A program made the position numbers and the translations under genes. Shown here piece after piece: positions 17,901-26,934 of a stretch of DNA of 64,000 nt. How positions within the stretch are numbered: position 1 is the stretch's first letter; each line of letters opens with the position of its first letter. Origin of the DNA: Nakamurella sp. A5-74 (GTDB lineage: Bacteria; Actinomycetota; Actinomycetes; Mycobacteriales; Nakamurellaceae); contig NZ_CP159218.1 in assembly GCF_040438885.1 (NCBI RefSeq), forward strand, positions 1,178,001 through 1,242,000. Direction: 5' to 3'. Under the pieces are notes generated by a model that was given only the letters and a program-made list of their open reading frames with translations, did no database searches and was not told where the DNA came from.

Positions 17901-19080
17901 CCTGGGTGCGGTAGGTGTCCCAGAGGGAGAAGTTCTGGTAGTACTTCCGGCCGGGCTCGACCCCGTGCAGCTGGTCGGCGCCGGTTCCCCAGCCGCGGTA
18001 GCGGCCGTCGACGTCGGAGCCGACGGTCGGGGCCAGGAAGCTGCGGTAGAGCGAGGAGTAGAAGGTGGTGCGCTGTTCGGCGCTGCCGCCGGTGATGTCG
18101 ATCGTGCCGAGCCGTTCTGCCCACAGGTCGCCTGCCGCCGATCGGGCAGCGTCCAGGGTGGTGGCCTCGGCGGCCAGGTTGGCGTCGGCGCCTGCGGCAT
18201 CGACGTAGCTGATCGCGGTCTGCGCCTGCACCGTGCGATCGGTCGACGGATCGAACACCAACACGGCCCCGGTGCGCCCGGTGTCGGCCTCGGTGGATCC
18301 GGCGGTGACGGTGTTGCCCGTCCAGGTCCCGCTGGCCGAGCGGGAGAACGGTCGGTCGAACCGGGTGGTGGAGAAGACGGTGAACGGTTCGGTGTCCCGG
18401 CAGAACCCGCGGACGGTCGAGCTGGTGCGGACGGTGCGGTCGTCGACAATGGCGACGCTGGAGGCGCTGACGGTCGACAACGACTGCCCGGCGTTGATCA
18501 GCACCGCCGCCGTGCCGGTGGCCGGGAAGGTGTACTGCTGGACGCCGGTGTGTTCCGTCGCCCCGAGCTCGGCCCTGACGTCGCCCCCGCCGGTGGTCTG
18601 CAGGGTGACGTCGTAGGCGCCGGGGGACGCGTCCTCGCTCGCGTGGTCGAAGCCGGCCGCGTACGCGGCGTAGTCGGTGTTCGTCGGGATGCTGGTCGCC
18701 GGGAGCACGGGCACCACCCCGGCGAGCCCGCAGCCGACCCCGGAGAGATGGGTCATCGAGAAGCCACGGATCTTGCTCTGGGTGTAGTCGTACCCCGTGT
18801 TGTGACCGGTGTCCGGGGACAGCTGCACCATGCCGAACGGCACTGCCGCCCCGGGGAAGGTGTTGCCCTCGTCCTGGGTGCCGATGAACGGGTTCACCGC
18901 GCCGACCGACGACCTTGCAGCCACCGCCGGCGCGGCCGCGGCAGTACCCGGCGCCGCGGCAGCAGCAGCGGTCGGGACCGCGATGGCCGTGCCGACCACC
19001 AGCATGGCAATCGACAGGGTCGAGGCCATTCGTCGCGGGTGGGTGAGCGATCGGTCGGCCCTGCTGCGGTGCACCGCCAT
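14953..19080 (-). CDS. Secreted GH92 alpha-mannosidase with C-terminal Ig-like repeats
   Basis: 1375 residues. Signal peptide at 1-54 with an Ala-rich cleavage region. GH92 N domain from NPFIGTQDEGNTFPG (63 on), with the SPDTGHNTGYDY motif. The (alpha/alpha)6 catalytic domain carries FSLWDTYRT (384), NIMTGDPV (433), the putative acid Glu in FHEGTTLQYTW (582) and the basic Asp pair in GNDDLGTMSAW (690-700). A NEW3-like beta domain follows (about 800-910), then a carbohydrate-binding-like domain with YADGTSTRQ (about 950-1090). Three Ig-like repeats of about 85 residues end the protein. GH92 enzymes are Ca-dependent exo-alpha-mannosidases acting on yeast mannan or N-glycans; linkage specificity is unknown. 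It lies 53 bp downstream of a second GH92 gene, likely as an operon. Confidence 0.93.
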   Translation of the reverse strand: MAVHRSRADRSLTHPRRMASTLSIAMLVVGTAIAVPTAAAAAAPGTAAAAPAVAARSSVGAVNPFIGTQDEGNTFPGAAVPFGMVQLSPDTGHNTGYDYTQSKIRGFSMTHLSGVGCGLAGVVPVLPATSIPTNTDYAAYAAGFDHASEDASPGAYDVTLQTTGGGDVRAELGATEHTGVQQYTFPATGTAAVLINAGQSLSTVSASSVAIVDDRTVRTSSTVRGFCRDTEPFTVFSTTRFDRPFSRSASGTWTGNTVTAGSTEADTGRTGAVLVFDPSTDRTVQAQTAISYVDAAGADANLAAEATTLDAARSAAGDLWAERLGTIDITGGSAEQRTTFYSSLYRSFLAPTVGSDVDGRYRGWGTGADQLHGVEPGRKYYQNFSLWDTYRTQEQLLALLAPKEAGDQAVSLLLQAEQGGWAPRWSYGPVETNIMTGDPVTPFLVTAWSQGLLAGHEERTYAVLKQNADGVPPADSPYNGRAGNESYLADGFVPYAEGATGKEGDFDLQHGGSATLEYALADGTLSTMARALGHGADADRYATRAANASTLWDRDTKTFRARTPGGAFDPQDDPAYAPGFHEGTTLQYTWLHQQNFPQLVQLLGGKGLTQQRLDEFFAYDALLTDRDDTVHNVWVTGSYDYYGRTTYNPNNEPDLHAPYAYLWAGQPWKTSDVVRAALTLFTDGPTGVTGNDDLGTMSAWHVLSSIGLYPAVPGTDQWALTTPAFERVAVHPGGAPDRIVTLTAPGVSDASHYIQSVNVDGLALDRGYLSGTELAAADSIAFSLGSTPSAWATGPDAAPAPLTTAVPVDRLTASGAAAATTIAAGRSAPVALTVVAQTGTPVTPVIGLDGALPAGLRVELPTAAAISGDRLPTQLTPDVTVRVDAGTAPGPYSIPLRVTAGSLSRTTQLQIVVPTEPFLAAGLTQRAIGTRGGADADFDGDTAYYLADALATSGVAQGIPQLVPGSADLRFVLAPPGSAADNLVATGRPIDVSHGLAGSSRIAIVGAAANGPITTTMTLTYADGTSTRQDVTLPDWCGGTPPAGITTVSSMPVRGRGTDVQSVGCGLFASAPIPVKSGITLRSITFGANPKFHVFAIAADGEPQAPTPTVTPVVVGTPAVGRTVAVDPPVWEVSSSTTVATSYQWNVDGQAVAGATGRLLPLRPADLGKSLTVTVTGTAAGWAPAVVTSAPVIVTPGTFTATRPTRISGAPTVGEQVSAVAPSWSVAGVSVEYTWVTGSRQLGSGPTLRIPPGAVGQKLVLITTARLAGYTPVVLRTAPVIIRAGVLFLAAAPRITGTARVGARLTAVAAQFQVPVRSTYRWLAGGTPIVGATASTLIVPRNAVGRRITVQVTATAAGYQQRTTTTGPTAVVPAP

Positions 19081-19133
19081 GGTGTTTCCTCTCCGGGAAC
19101 TGCTGCTGGCTGGACGAGTTCGTCGGGTCGTAC

Positions 19134-22100
19134 CTAGCGGGAACGGATCACGACCACCGCCGACGTCTTCCCCGCAACGTGGGTGCTGTCCGTCGGGGTG
19201 AAGGTGGCCTGGACCCGGACCGGCCGGGACGACACGGGCAGCGTGGCCCTCGCGGTGCCGCGCGCGGTGAGCGTCACCACGGCGACCCGCCGGCCCGACT
19301 CGAAGATCTCCACCCGACCGCTCGGTCGGGAGCCGTTGGTGAGCGTGCCCACGCTCACGTCGACCACCGGTCGGGTGCCCGTGCGGAACGTCGACCCGGT
19401 GACCCGGATGCTCTGCGGCGTGGCCTTCACGACCGTCACCGTCGCCCCGGGACGTGAGGTCCCCATCGCGGTCGTCGCGCCGGCGGCCAATGTCGCGGTG
19501 ATCGACGTATACCGGCCGACCGGCGTGGTCCGGCTGAGGGCCAGGGTGGCGACGGAGCCGCCGCCCTGACGCGCGGTGATGATGCCCTGGCCCAGCACGG
19601 TGGACCCACTGCGGAACGTCACCCGGCCATGGGTCTGGCCGGTGACCACGGTGCTGAGCGTCGCCACCGACGACGATCCCCAGACCTGCTGCGTGCGACT
19701 GGTGGTCGGCGCCGACAGGGTGACCTTCTTCTTGGTGACGGTCACCGACTTGGCCGGCGTGGTCTGCGGCAGGTAGCGCTCGTCGCCGAGGAACCTGGCG
19801 GTGATGCGGTGCGTGCCGACGCCCAGGGTGGACACCCGCAGTGTTGCCCGGCTCGCCGACAGGGTGACGACGCCCAACGTCCGGGTTCCGTCGAGGAACT
19901 CGACGCCGCCGATCACGCCCTTGTCCGCGGTGGCGGTGAGCGACACCGTCGCACCCAGCGGCGCCGTGGTCGGGGTGACGGACAGGGCCAGCCTCGGCGA
20001 GACCCGTGGGATGACCACGGTCAGCTCGGCGGTGGCCACGGTCTGCGACCGACTGCCGAACGCCTTCACCGGATAGCTGCCGGCCATGGCCGTCGCCGGC
20101 ACCGTCAGCGGCAGCGAGAAGGTGCCGCCGGCGGTGCTGGTCACCGTGCGCACCACCGGCCTCGTGGTGTCCAGCTTGACGTCCACCCGCTCACCCGCGG
20201 TGAAACCGGTCCCGGTGACCGTGAACGTCTCACCGGGCTTGCGGCTGCCGGGGGTGAGGGTGATCGCGGGGGACGGATCGTTCTGCGACACCGTGATGGT
20301 GGTCTGGGCGGCGCTGCTCGTGAGGCCGTCTGTCGCGGCGATGCGCACCGCGTAGCGACCAGGTTGCCGATACTGATGGCTGCCGGTCACCACGCCGTCC
20401 GCCCCGGTGGTGCTGACGTCGACCGGACCGTCGTCACCCCAGTTGACGGTCGCGACGTAGCCGCCGGTCGGACGACCACCGGAGACGGTGGCCAATTCGG
20501 CGCTGAAGGTGTCCCCGACGATCTGCTCGGCAACCTCGCGCGCGGTGGTCAGCACGCGGCTGCTCGGTGATCGGACACCGTCCGAAGCCACCGCGAGGAT
20601 GTGCAGCTGACCCTCGTTCACCGAGTGGTCCAGGTTCGGCATGGTCAGCGTGCTGACCGTCTTGCCGGCCTCGAGGGTGATCGGGTCGAGGTAGTAGATC
20701 CCGGTGGTGAGGGTGTCGGAGCCGTCGGTTCCCCTGAGCCTGCCGGTGGTGGTCAGCAGCACCTGGCTGCCGGTGATCGGCGCATTCGCCGCCCCCACCC
20801 AATCACCGAAGCCGAGGGTGAAGCTCTGCGTGGTGCCGTCGGTGTAGGTGATGGTCGCTCCGCCACTCTGCGCGCCCTCGTTGGCGAAGCCGAGCAGCGA
20901 CAGGCGGGTGGCGCCCTTGCCGAGGTCGACCCCGACGGTCTGGCCACCCGCGCTGAGGTTGTCCGGCTCGCCGGCAGCGGTCAGCGGGATGTCAGCGGTG
21001 AGCCCGGTGTCACCGAGCGGGATGCTCTCGCCGGGGATGAAGCCCTTGTCCCGCAGCGCATTCCGGTTGAGGCCCCAGCCGTTGCCGTCGCAGTCGACGG
21101 CGACACCCGGCACCGTCATGCATGCCAGGTCGAAATTCCCCAGGAGCGTCATGTCGAGGCTGACGATCGCGGTCGCGACCCCGCCGACGTCGACCACCTG
21201 GTCGCCCTGTCGGGTGCTGACCGCGATGCGCACCGAGTAGGTGCCGGCGGACGGGAACCGGTGGCTCGCGGAGATGCTCACGCCGCCGACCCTCGCCCGA
21301 CTGACGGTGGCCGGCTGCGGGCCCGCGCCGTCCTGGAAGTCGACGGTGGCCGTGTAGTCGGCCGGATCGTTCGAACCGCCCTTGACGACCGCCCACGCCC
21401 TGCTCGAGGAGTCGGTCGAGGTGGTGCGCACGGTGGCGGGGAACAGCGTCAGCTCGTCGGTCTGCCGGTTCGGGTCGGCCAGCAGTTCGAACTCGGCGAG
21501 GGACGGGCTGCCGGCGCCGCCGGTGGCGGTGACGTGCAGGCGGTAGCGGGTGAACAGTGTCGGATCCGCGATGCTGAACGCCCGGGTCTGGGTGGCCCAC
21601 CGGAAGTCCTGGTCGCTGCGGTTGTCGAGCGCCGTCCAGGAATCACCGTCGTTGGAGCCTTCGAGTGTCCAGGCGGACGGAGCGTCGCCCGTGGCGGCGC
21701 CGGTCAGGGTGTAGGTGGTGACGGCAACCGGGCCCTGGCTGCTGGCCCAGTCCAGCGTCGGGGCGGCGGTGTCGAAGGTGACGCCGCTGCGCGAGTTGTC
21801 GTCGGTGAGCCCGTCAGCATCGACCGCTGCGGTGTCGATGAGGCGTGCGGCCGTGCCGTCACTGACGGTCAGCTCTCCGGTCGCGGGCCCACTGACGTCG
21901 ATCAGCGGGGTACGCGGCGCTGCCGCGGTGTCCTGCGCACCCCAGTTCGACGGCTCGGCCGACATGCCGAAGGTCAGGTTCGCCCCATCGGTCAACGCCG
22001 ACTGCTGCAGCACCGCCTCGGTCACCGGAGTCCCGTTGAGCGACAACGACTTCACGTAGGGCGTCGTACGGGTGTTCTGCGGCGCGTCGATGGTCAGCGT

Positions 22101-25100
22101 GCCCTTGCTCTGCCGGTGCACGACGGTCTTGTCGAACAGCGGCGAGCCGACGACGTACTCGCCGGAGGCCAGCGACAGCGGGTAGAAGCCCATGGCGGCG
22201 AACAGGTACCACGACGACATCTCGCCGTTGTCCTCGTCGCCGGGGTAGCCCTGGCCGATCTCGCTGCCGACGAAGAGCCGGTCGACGATCTCGCGGGTGA
22301 TCCGCTGGGTGCCGCTCGGCGCGCCGGCCGCCGCGTACATCCACGGGATGTGGTGGCTGACCTGGTTGCTCATGCCGAACTGTCCAAGCCGGACATCTCT
22401 GGCTTCCTTGGCCTCGTGGATGCCGTAGGAACCGGTCTCCTGGAGGGCGAAGAACGCGTCCAGCTTGTCCAGCAACCCTGTCCGGCTGCCGTACAACGCT
22501 TCCAGGCCGGCCACGTCGTACGGGGTGTGGAAGGCGAAGTTCCAGCCGTTGGTCTCGGTGTAGTCGCCGCCCCAGGACGTCGGGTCGAACTGTTCCGGCG
22601 ACTTGGCGAACCCGCCGGAGGCGGTGCGGCCCTGGAAGAAGTCGATCTCCGGGTCGAACATGTTGACGTAGTCCTGGGCGCGCTTGGTCAGGTAGGCAGC
22701 GGACTCCTTGATCTCCGACCGCCGGGCTTGCGGGGTCGCCGGATCCGCCGCAAGGGCGGCGCCCATCTGTCCGACGGCGTAGTCGTTGATGTAGCCCTCC
22801 AGGCCCCAGGAGACGCTCTCGCCGGTGGCGGTCGAGGTGTAGCCGAGGAACGGTGAGGTGTCCAGACCCTTGCGCCCCACTGCATTGCTGGTGGGCAGCA
22901 CGGTCGCGTTCTTCAGCGCCGCGTCGTAGGCCTCGAGCGCGATCGGGGTCGGCAGCGCTCCGGAGACGTAGGCCTCGGCGAAGGAGGCGTCCGAGCTGGT
23001 GCCGGTCATCAGGTCGGCGTAACCGGGGGAGGACCACCGGGCGATCCAGCCACCGTCGCGGTACTGCTGGACGAAACCGTTCACCAGCTTCGCGGCGAAA
23101 TCGGGGTACAGGAACGAGTACAGCGGCCACACCGTGCGGTAGGTGTCCCAGAACCCGTTGTTGACGTAGATCTGACCGGGGACGACGGTCGCGTTGCTGA
23201 CGGTGTCCCCGGCGTCACCGACCGGGCCGGTCACCGGGCTGGCGTACATCCACTCGGGCGCGGTCTGGGTACCGGTGTTCTCGGACTGCGAGTTCGGATA
23301 CAGGTTGAGCCGGTACAGGTTCGAGTACAAGGTCGCTTCCTGCGCCGGGGTCGCCTGCGGGGCCTCGATCGCCCCTAGCCGGGAGTTCCAGGCATCGGTC
23401 GCGGCGTGCCGGACCTCCTCGAAGCTCCGGCCGGCGACCTCGAGATCCAGGTTGTGCCGCGCCTGTGCGGTCGACAGGAAAGACGTCGCGACGCGCATCT
23501 CGACGGTCTTGTCGGTGCTGGTGTCGAACCGGACAGCGAGACCGGAGGTCCGCGCGGAGGTGACAGCGGAGGAGACCGGGGTGGCGTCGAAGTCGGCCAC
23601 GAAGTACATCCTGGTCCGGCCGGCGGACAGGCCGCTGCCGTTCTCCACCCATCCGCTGACCCCTGTGCCGTCGCGGGTGAACTTCGAGCTGCCGTCGACG
23701 CGGTCGATGATGACGCTCTGGCTGTCCGCCGTCGCAGGTGCGGTGAAGGAGTAGACGGCTGCGTGGTCGGCCGGGGCGATCTTCGCCAGCAGGCCGTTGT
23801 CGAAGGCAACCTGGTACAGATCGGGGCGAGCGATCTCGCTGTCGTGTGTGAACGCGAGCTTGCGGGCGTTCAGATCACCACTGGGCGCGGCTTCGGTGCT
23901 GAGGGACGGCATGAACGCGAGCTGGTTGCGGTCGCCCATCCACGGGCTGGGCTCGTGCGAGATGCCCAGGGCGTTCAGCATCGGCCGGTTGGCCGCGTTG
24001 TTCTGCTCCGCGTACTTGTACAGCCAACTCTGCGAGCCGGCGTCCGTCATCGGGGTGTAGAAGTTGAAGCCGTTCGGGACGGCGGCGGCCGGGATGTTGT
24101 TGCCACGGGAGAAGTTCGAGTTCGCGTTGGTGCCGCGGCGGGTGTCGACGTGGTCGACGAGTCCGTCCGGGGTGGTGAGCTGGTCGGCCGCGGCGATCGC
24201 GAGGTCGTCGATCCAGCCGGAGGTCGACCTGCCGGCCTTCGCGTCGGGGAAGTCGTAGCTGAGCAGGATCTTCGAGATGTGCTTACCGGCAAGGGATCCG
24301 AGGTCGACCCGCACGGCGTTCCACTGGTTGCCGTACAGCACCTTGGAGGTGCCCTGGCCCTGCGCAGAGGCCGGGAAGCCGTACTGGTCGACGAGGGCAT
24401 CGGCCGACACCAGAGTGCCGTCGTCCAGCTGCAGGTCCACTGCGGTGAAGGTCGCTGCCCAGGTCAGATCGCCGCCCTCGAGCACCGGGAAGATCTTGTA
24501 GGCCAGTTCGGTGTCGGCGCCGACGGTGAGGTCGAGGTTTTGGAACAACACATCGGTCGCGCTCGCCGGCCCGTCGGCGACCGGGCTGCCCGCATAGCGC
24601 AGCGCCTTGAGGCCGGAGAAGCCGACACCCGACTTGACGGTCGGTCCGCTCACCGGCCCGGCACCGACCGCGCTCACCATCGGCGACGGAGCCGGTACGC
24701 CGGTGCTGCCGTCCAGGATCTCCCAATCGGCCAGCTGCAGGATCGCGCCGCCGTTGTTGGCCGTGATGTCGAGTCGGTAGTACAGGTAGGCAGCCGGGGT
24801 GGCGACCGTGTACTGCTTCGTCGCGAAACGATCCGGGAAGGCCTGGTCGGTCCGGCTGTCGACGGTCGTCCAGGTGGTCCCGTCCGGCGAGCCCTGGATC
24901 GTCCACGATTTCGGGTCGCGGTCGTCCGAGTCGTTGGCGGAGGTCAGCGAGTACGCGGCGACCGTCTGGGCGGACGTCAGCCGGTACTGGGCCCAACCGG
25001 TGCGCTGGAAGGCGAGCCACTTCGTCGAGCTGTTGGCGTCTGCGAGGCTCGCCGCCGGCTCACCGGGGGCGTTCTCGGCGGAGGCGGTGACCTCGGCGAC

Positions 25101-25460
25101 CGCTCCCAGCAGACTCCCCGGCCCGAAGCTGCGGCCGGTGAAGTTGACCGGCTCGGTCAGCGGCATCGAGACCTCGGGGACGGGATCGCCGGTCTCGAAG
25201 GAGCTCTCGAACTCGGAACCCGCTGCGGCAGTGACGGTTCGAGCCGGTTCAGCCGGCCGTACGGCTGTCGATGCGATCGCCGGCGCGGGTGAGGTGGTGG
25301 TGGCGTGCGCGGGGGAGGTGCTGAAGGCCAGGGCGGCGGCCGTGACGACCGCCAGCGTTGCGCGGACACCCGGCCTGCCGCGTCCCGCCCGGCGCGCGGT
25401 CCCGGAGACAGCGGGGGAACCGCTCCGGGTGGCTGATCGGCTCGTCATCGGGTCGGTCAT
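19134..25460 (-). CDS. Giant secreted GH92 alpha-mannosidase with F5/8-type, PKD and Ig-like domains
   Basis: 2108 residues from the chosen ATG, which has AGGAG just upstream; the frame is open to 25493. Signal peptide is about 20-55. Next come a discoidin (F5/8 C) domain about 110-250 and a lectin-like jelly roll about 260-430. The GH92 module spans about 435-1190, with the putative acid Glu in DYTETNGWNF near 969 and GDEDNGEMSSWYLFAAMGFYP near 1074. A second F5/8 C domain follows at about 1200-1340, then a PKD-like domain. A domain shared with the neighbouring GH92 protein (YTDGTTQSFTLG) and several Ig-like/MBG-like repeats reach the C-terminus. It probably binds large mannan polymers and releases mannose outside the cell. 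It is expressed from the promoter at 25524-25552. Confidence 0.93.
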   Translation of the reverse strand: MTDPMTSRSATRSGSPAVSGTARRAGRGRPGVRATLAVVTAAALAFSTSPAHATTTSPAPAIASTAVRPAEPARTVTAAAGSEFESSFETGDPVPEVSMPLTEPVNFTGRSFGPGSLLGAVAEVTASAENAPGEPAASLADANSSTKWLAFQRTGWAQYRLTSAQTVAAYSLTSANDSDDRDPKSWTIQGSPDGTTWTTVDSRTDQAFPDRFATKQYTVATPAAYLYYRLDITANNGGAILQLADWEILDGSTGVPAPSPMVSAVGAGPVSGPTVKSGVGFSGLKALRYAGSPVADGPASATDVLFQNLDLTVGADTELAYKIFPVLEGGDLTWAATFTAVDLQLDDGTLVSADALVDQYGFPASAQGQGTSKVLYGNQWNAVRVDLGSLAGKHISKILLSYDFPDAKAGRSTSGWIDDLAIAAADQLTTPDGLVDHVDTRRGTNANSNFSRGNNIPAAAVPNGFNFYTPMTDAGSQSWLYKYAEQNNAANRPMLNALGISHEPSPWMGDRNQLAFMPSLSTEAAPSGDLNARKLAFTHDSEIARPDLYQVAFDNGLLAKIAPADHAAVYSFTAPATADSQSVIIDRVDGSSKFTRDGTGVSGWVENGSGLSAGRTRMYFVADFDATPVSSAVTSARTSGLAVRFDTSTDKTVEMRVATSFLSTAQARHNLDLEVAGRSFEEVRHAATDAWNSRLGAIEAPQATPAQEATLYSNLYRLNLYPNSQSENTGTQTAPEWMYASPVTGPVGDAGDTVSNATVVPGQIYVNNGFWDTYRTVWPLYSFLYPDFAAKLVNGFVQQYRDGGWIARWSSPGYADLMTGTSSDASFAEAYVSGALPTPIALEAYDAALKNATVLPTSNAVGRKGLDTSPFLGYTSTATGESVSWGLEGYINDYAVGQMGAALAADPATPQARRSEIKESAAYLTKRAQDYVNMFDPEIDFFQGRTASGGFAKSPEQFDPTSWGGDYTETNGWNFAFHTPYDVAGLEALYGSRTGLLDKLDAFFALQETGSYGIHEAKEARDVRLGQFGMSNQVSHHIPWMYAAAGAPSGTQRITREIVDRLFVGSEIGQGYPGDEDNGEMSSWYLFAAMGFYPLSLASGEYVVGSPLFDKTVVHRQSKGTLTIDAPQNTRTTPYVKSLSLNGTPVTEAVLQQSALTDGANLTFGMSAEPSNWGAQDTAAAPRTPLIDVSGPATGELTVSDGTAARLIDTAAVDADGLTDDNSRSGVTFDTAAPTLDWASSQGPVAVTTYTLTGAATGDAPSAWTLEGSNDGDSWTALDNRSDQDFRWATQTRAFSIADPTLFTRYRLHVTATGGAGSPSLAEFELLADPNRQTDELTLFPATVRTTSTDSSSRAWAVVKGGSNDPADYTATVDFQDGAGPQPATVSRARVGGVSISASHRFPSAGTYSVRIAVSTRQGDQVVDVGGVATAIVSLDMTLLGNFDLACMTVPGVAVDCDGNGWGLNRNALRDKGFIPGESIPLGDTGLTADIPLTAAGEPDNLSAGGQTVGVDLGKGATRLSLLGFANEGAQSGGATITYTDGTTQSFTLGFGDWVGAANAPITGSQVLLTTTGRLRGTDGSDTLTTGIYYLDPITLEAGKTVSTLTMPNLDHSVNEGQLHILAVASDGVRSPSSRVLTTAREVAEQIVGDTFSAELATVSGGRPTGGYVATVNWGDDGPVDVSTTGADGVVTGSHQYRQPGRYAVRIAATDGLTSSAAQTTITVSQNDPSPAITLTPGSRKPGETFTVTGTGFTAGERVDVKLDTTRPVVRTVTSTAGGTFSLPLTVPATAMAGSYPVKAFGSRSQTVATAELTVVIPRVSPRLALSVTPTTAPLGATVSLTATADKGVIGGVEFLDGTRTLGVVTLSASRATLRVSTLGVGTHRITARFLGDERYLPQTTPAKSVTVTKKKVTLSAPTTSRTQQVWGSSSVATLSTVVTGQTHGRVTFRSGSTVLGQGIITARQGGGSVATLALSRTTPVGRYTSITATLAAGATTAMGTSRPGATVTVVKATPQSIRVTGSTFRTGTRPVVDVSVGTLTNGSRPSGRVEIFESGRRVAVVTLTARGTARATLPVSSRPVRVQATFTPTDSTHVAGKTSAVVVIRSR

Positions 25461-25523
25461 CAGGACTCCTGCGCTGGAGGGAAGTGCGCACAAAACCGAC
25501 TGTGGTGCCGGTCACGCAGGAGG

Positions 25524-25552
25524 AATGTAACTGGCGGAATTTCGTCCGTCAA
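25524..25552 (-). promoter_or_regulatory. Sigma70-type promoter of the GH92 genes
   Basis: Minus strand: -35 TTGACG (25547-25552), 17-bp spacer, -10 TACATT (25524-25529). The expected start, about 7 bp further on, leaves a leader of about 57 nt before the GH92 ATG at 25460. The upstream DNA is unusually AT-rich (a run of T and A residues around 25555-25572). It is the best -35/-10 pair seen in the window. Confidence 0.65.
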
Positions 25553-25579
25553 ACAAACTTGAAAAATTCTTTCGGGCGA

Positions 25580-25592
25580 CGGAATTGTTCCG
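25580..25592. promoter_or_regulatory. Palindrome upstream of the GH92 promoter, candidate operator
   Basis: CGGAA-TTG-TTCCG lies 27 bp upstream of the -35. A related GGAATT...CCG sequence lies between the -35 and -10 (about 25535-25548). The rest of the 343-bp gap (25461-25803) shows no gene. Confidence 0.4.
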
Positions 25593-25803
25593 AGCTCGAT
25601 CATTAAAGAATGGGCCCGGCGGAACCCGTCAGTCACGCACGGGACGGGGCAGTCTGCGGATTACTACCGTCCTGCACCGGCTTTCGAGAATTCGCTGGCG
25701 GGTCACCAGGAATCATCCGTGCGATTGCGGACGCGAGTGACGGGAACGAAAGTTGCAACTCCCGAAGACCGTCGCGCCGTGCCGCACGAGTTCTTCGACG
25801 GGG

Positions 25804-26568
25804 TCAGAAGCCGTTGCAAGCAGAGGCCGGGGCTGCGGTTGCCGACGCACCGGACATCGACGACCCGGCCTGGCCCGATCCACCCGCGACGCCGGAGCTC
25901 TCGGCGACGGTCGTCATCGAACCCTCGGCCCCGCTGCCGGTCGCCCCGGCATGGGACTCGCCGCCCGCTACCTCCCCGGCGCCGTGCCCCTCGGCGCCGG
26001 TCAGCCAGACCGGAGTCGGGTGGGGCGGCTGGATGTCGATGGTGTCGCGGGTGCCGCGACGCTCGACCGGGTTCGCGATCGGCACCCGGACGGTGACGGT
26101 TCCGGCCTGCGCGAACGTGAACGTCACCGGGATCGACTGCCCGAAGCACAGCGGCCGGCTGAGGCCCTCGAGTGAGATGGTGTGCTCGGCGGCGCTGTTC
26201 ACCTGGACGTTGAACTGTTGGGGCAGAGCGATCTTGCCGGCGCTGATCGTCACCTTGGCCGCGTCCGGCGAGCTGACACCGGTCAGGGTGTCGCCCTGGG
26301 TGCCGTGGTTGCTGATCACCAGGGAGACCGGGACGGTGCTGCCCGGACCGTAGTTGGCTGCCGCAGGGGTCTCGAAGATGACGTTCAGGACGCTCAGCTG
26401 GCCGACCGAGGCGTTGCCGCCGTCGATCGCTGCCACCTGCTGGGCGGTCTGGGAGACCTGACCGGCGGCGCAGCCGGAGACCGCAAGCGCCAGGCCGAGT
26501 GCGGCCGCGGCGATCACCGGCGCAGAGCGACGGGAGGCGTGGCGAGGGGCCTGGATGGTGCGCGACAC
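25804..26568 (-). CDS. lpqE: LpqE-like lipoprotein (PCu(A)C-like fold)
   Basis: 254 residues from a GTG with AAGGGA upstream. The signal sequence ends in a lipobox AVSGC near residue 33, so the mature protein is lipid-anchored outside the membrane. Residues about 55-175 (VIFETPAAANYGPGSTVPVSLVISNHGTQ) match the mycobacterial LpqE pattern, a beta-domain related to copper chaperone PCu(A)C. However, the Met/His copper ligands of true PCu(A)C are not evident. The last 70 residues are a low-complexity Gly/Ala/Ser tail. The position just before carD matches M. tuberculosis, where lpqE (Rv3584) neighbours carD, although here it is divergent from carD. Confidence 0.8.
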   Translation of the reverse strand: MSRTIQAPRHASRRSAPVIAAAALGLALAVSGCAAGQVSQTAQQVAAIDGGNASVGQLSVLNVIFETPAAANYGPGSTVPVSLVISNHGTQGDTLTGVSSPDAAKVTISAGKIALPQQFNVQVNSAAEHTISLEGLSRPLCFGQSIPVTFTFAQAGTVTVRVPIANPVERRGTRDTIDIQPPHPTPVWLTGAEGHGAGEVAGGESHAGATGSGAEGSMTTVAESSGVAGGSGQAGSSMSGASATAAPASACNGF

Positions 26569-26934
26569 GGCGATCCCTTTCGTCGATCAGGTGCTGCGGG
26601 GCGATGGCCGTGCTCCACAGCGGCGCGGTCGTGGTGCGACGCGCGGAAGCCGGAACTCCCACCCCAGAGATTAGCCGTCCCCGGACGCCGGTGGTGAGTC
26701 GGGCGCCCACGGCGCTCGGAGGGTCGTCCGGAGGCCGCGGACAGCCCTCGTCAGCACCCGCGATCCGGGTGTCGCAGAGCCCCGGAGGAGCGCTCGATGC
26801 ACGGTCGGCACGGGTTTGTCAAGTGTTCGGCGAGACCTGGGACAACGGTCGTATGCCCCCTGACCTGCGACAACGAGTGGGCGCGGCCTGCTGGACGTGG
26901 TAGGATGGGTGCAGCGAAAGGGGCATGTGAGCAC
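26569..26934 (+). promoter_or_regulatory. Divergent lpqE-carD intergenic region with candidate carD -10
   Basis: 366 bp without a supported gene. TAGGAT at 26901-26906 lies 28 bp before the carD ATG and is the best -10 candidate; there is no matching -35. CarD itself stabilises open complexes at such promoters, so autoregulation is possible (inference). Nothing else is recognised. Confidence 0.45.
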
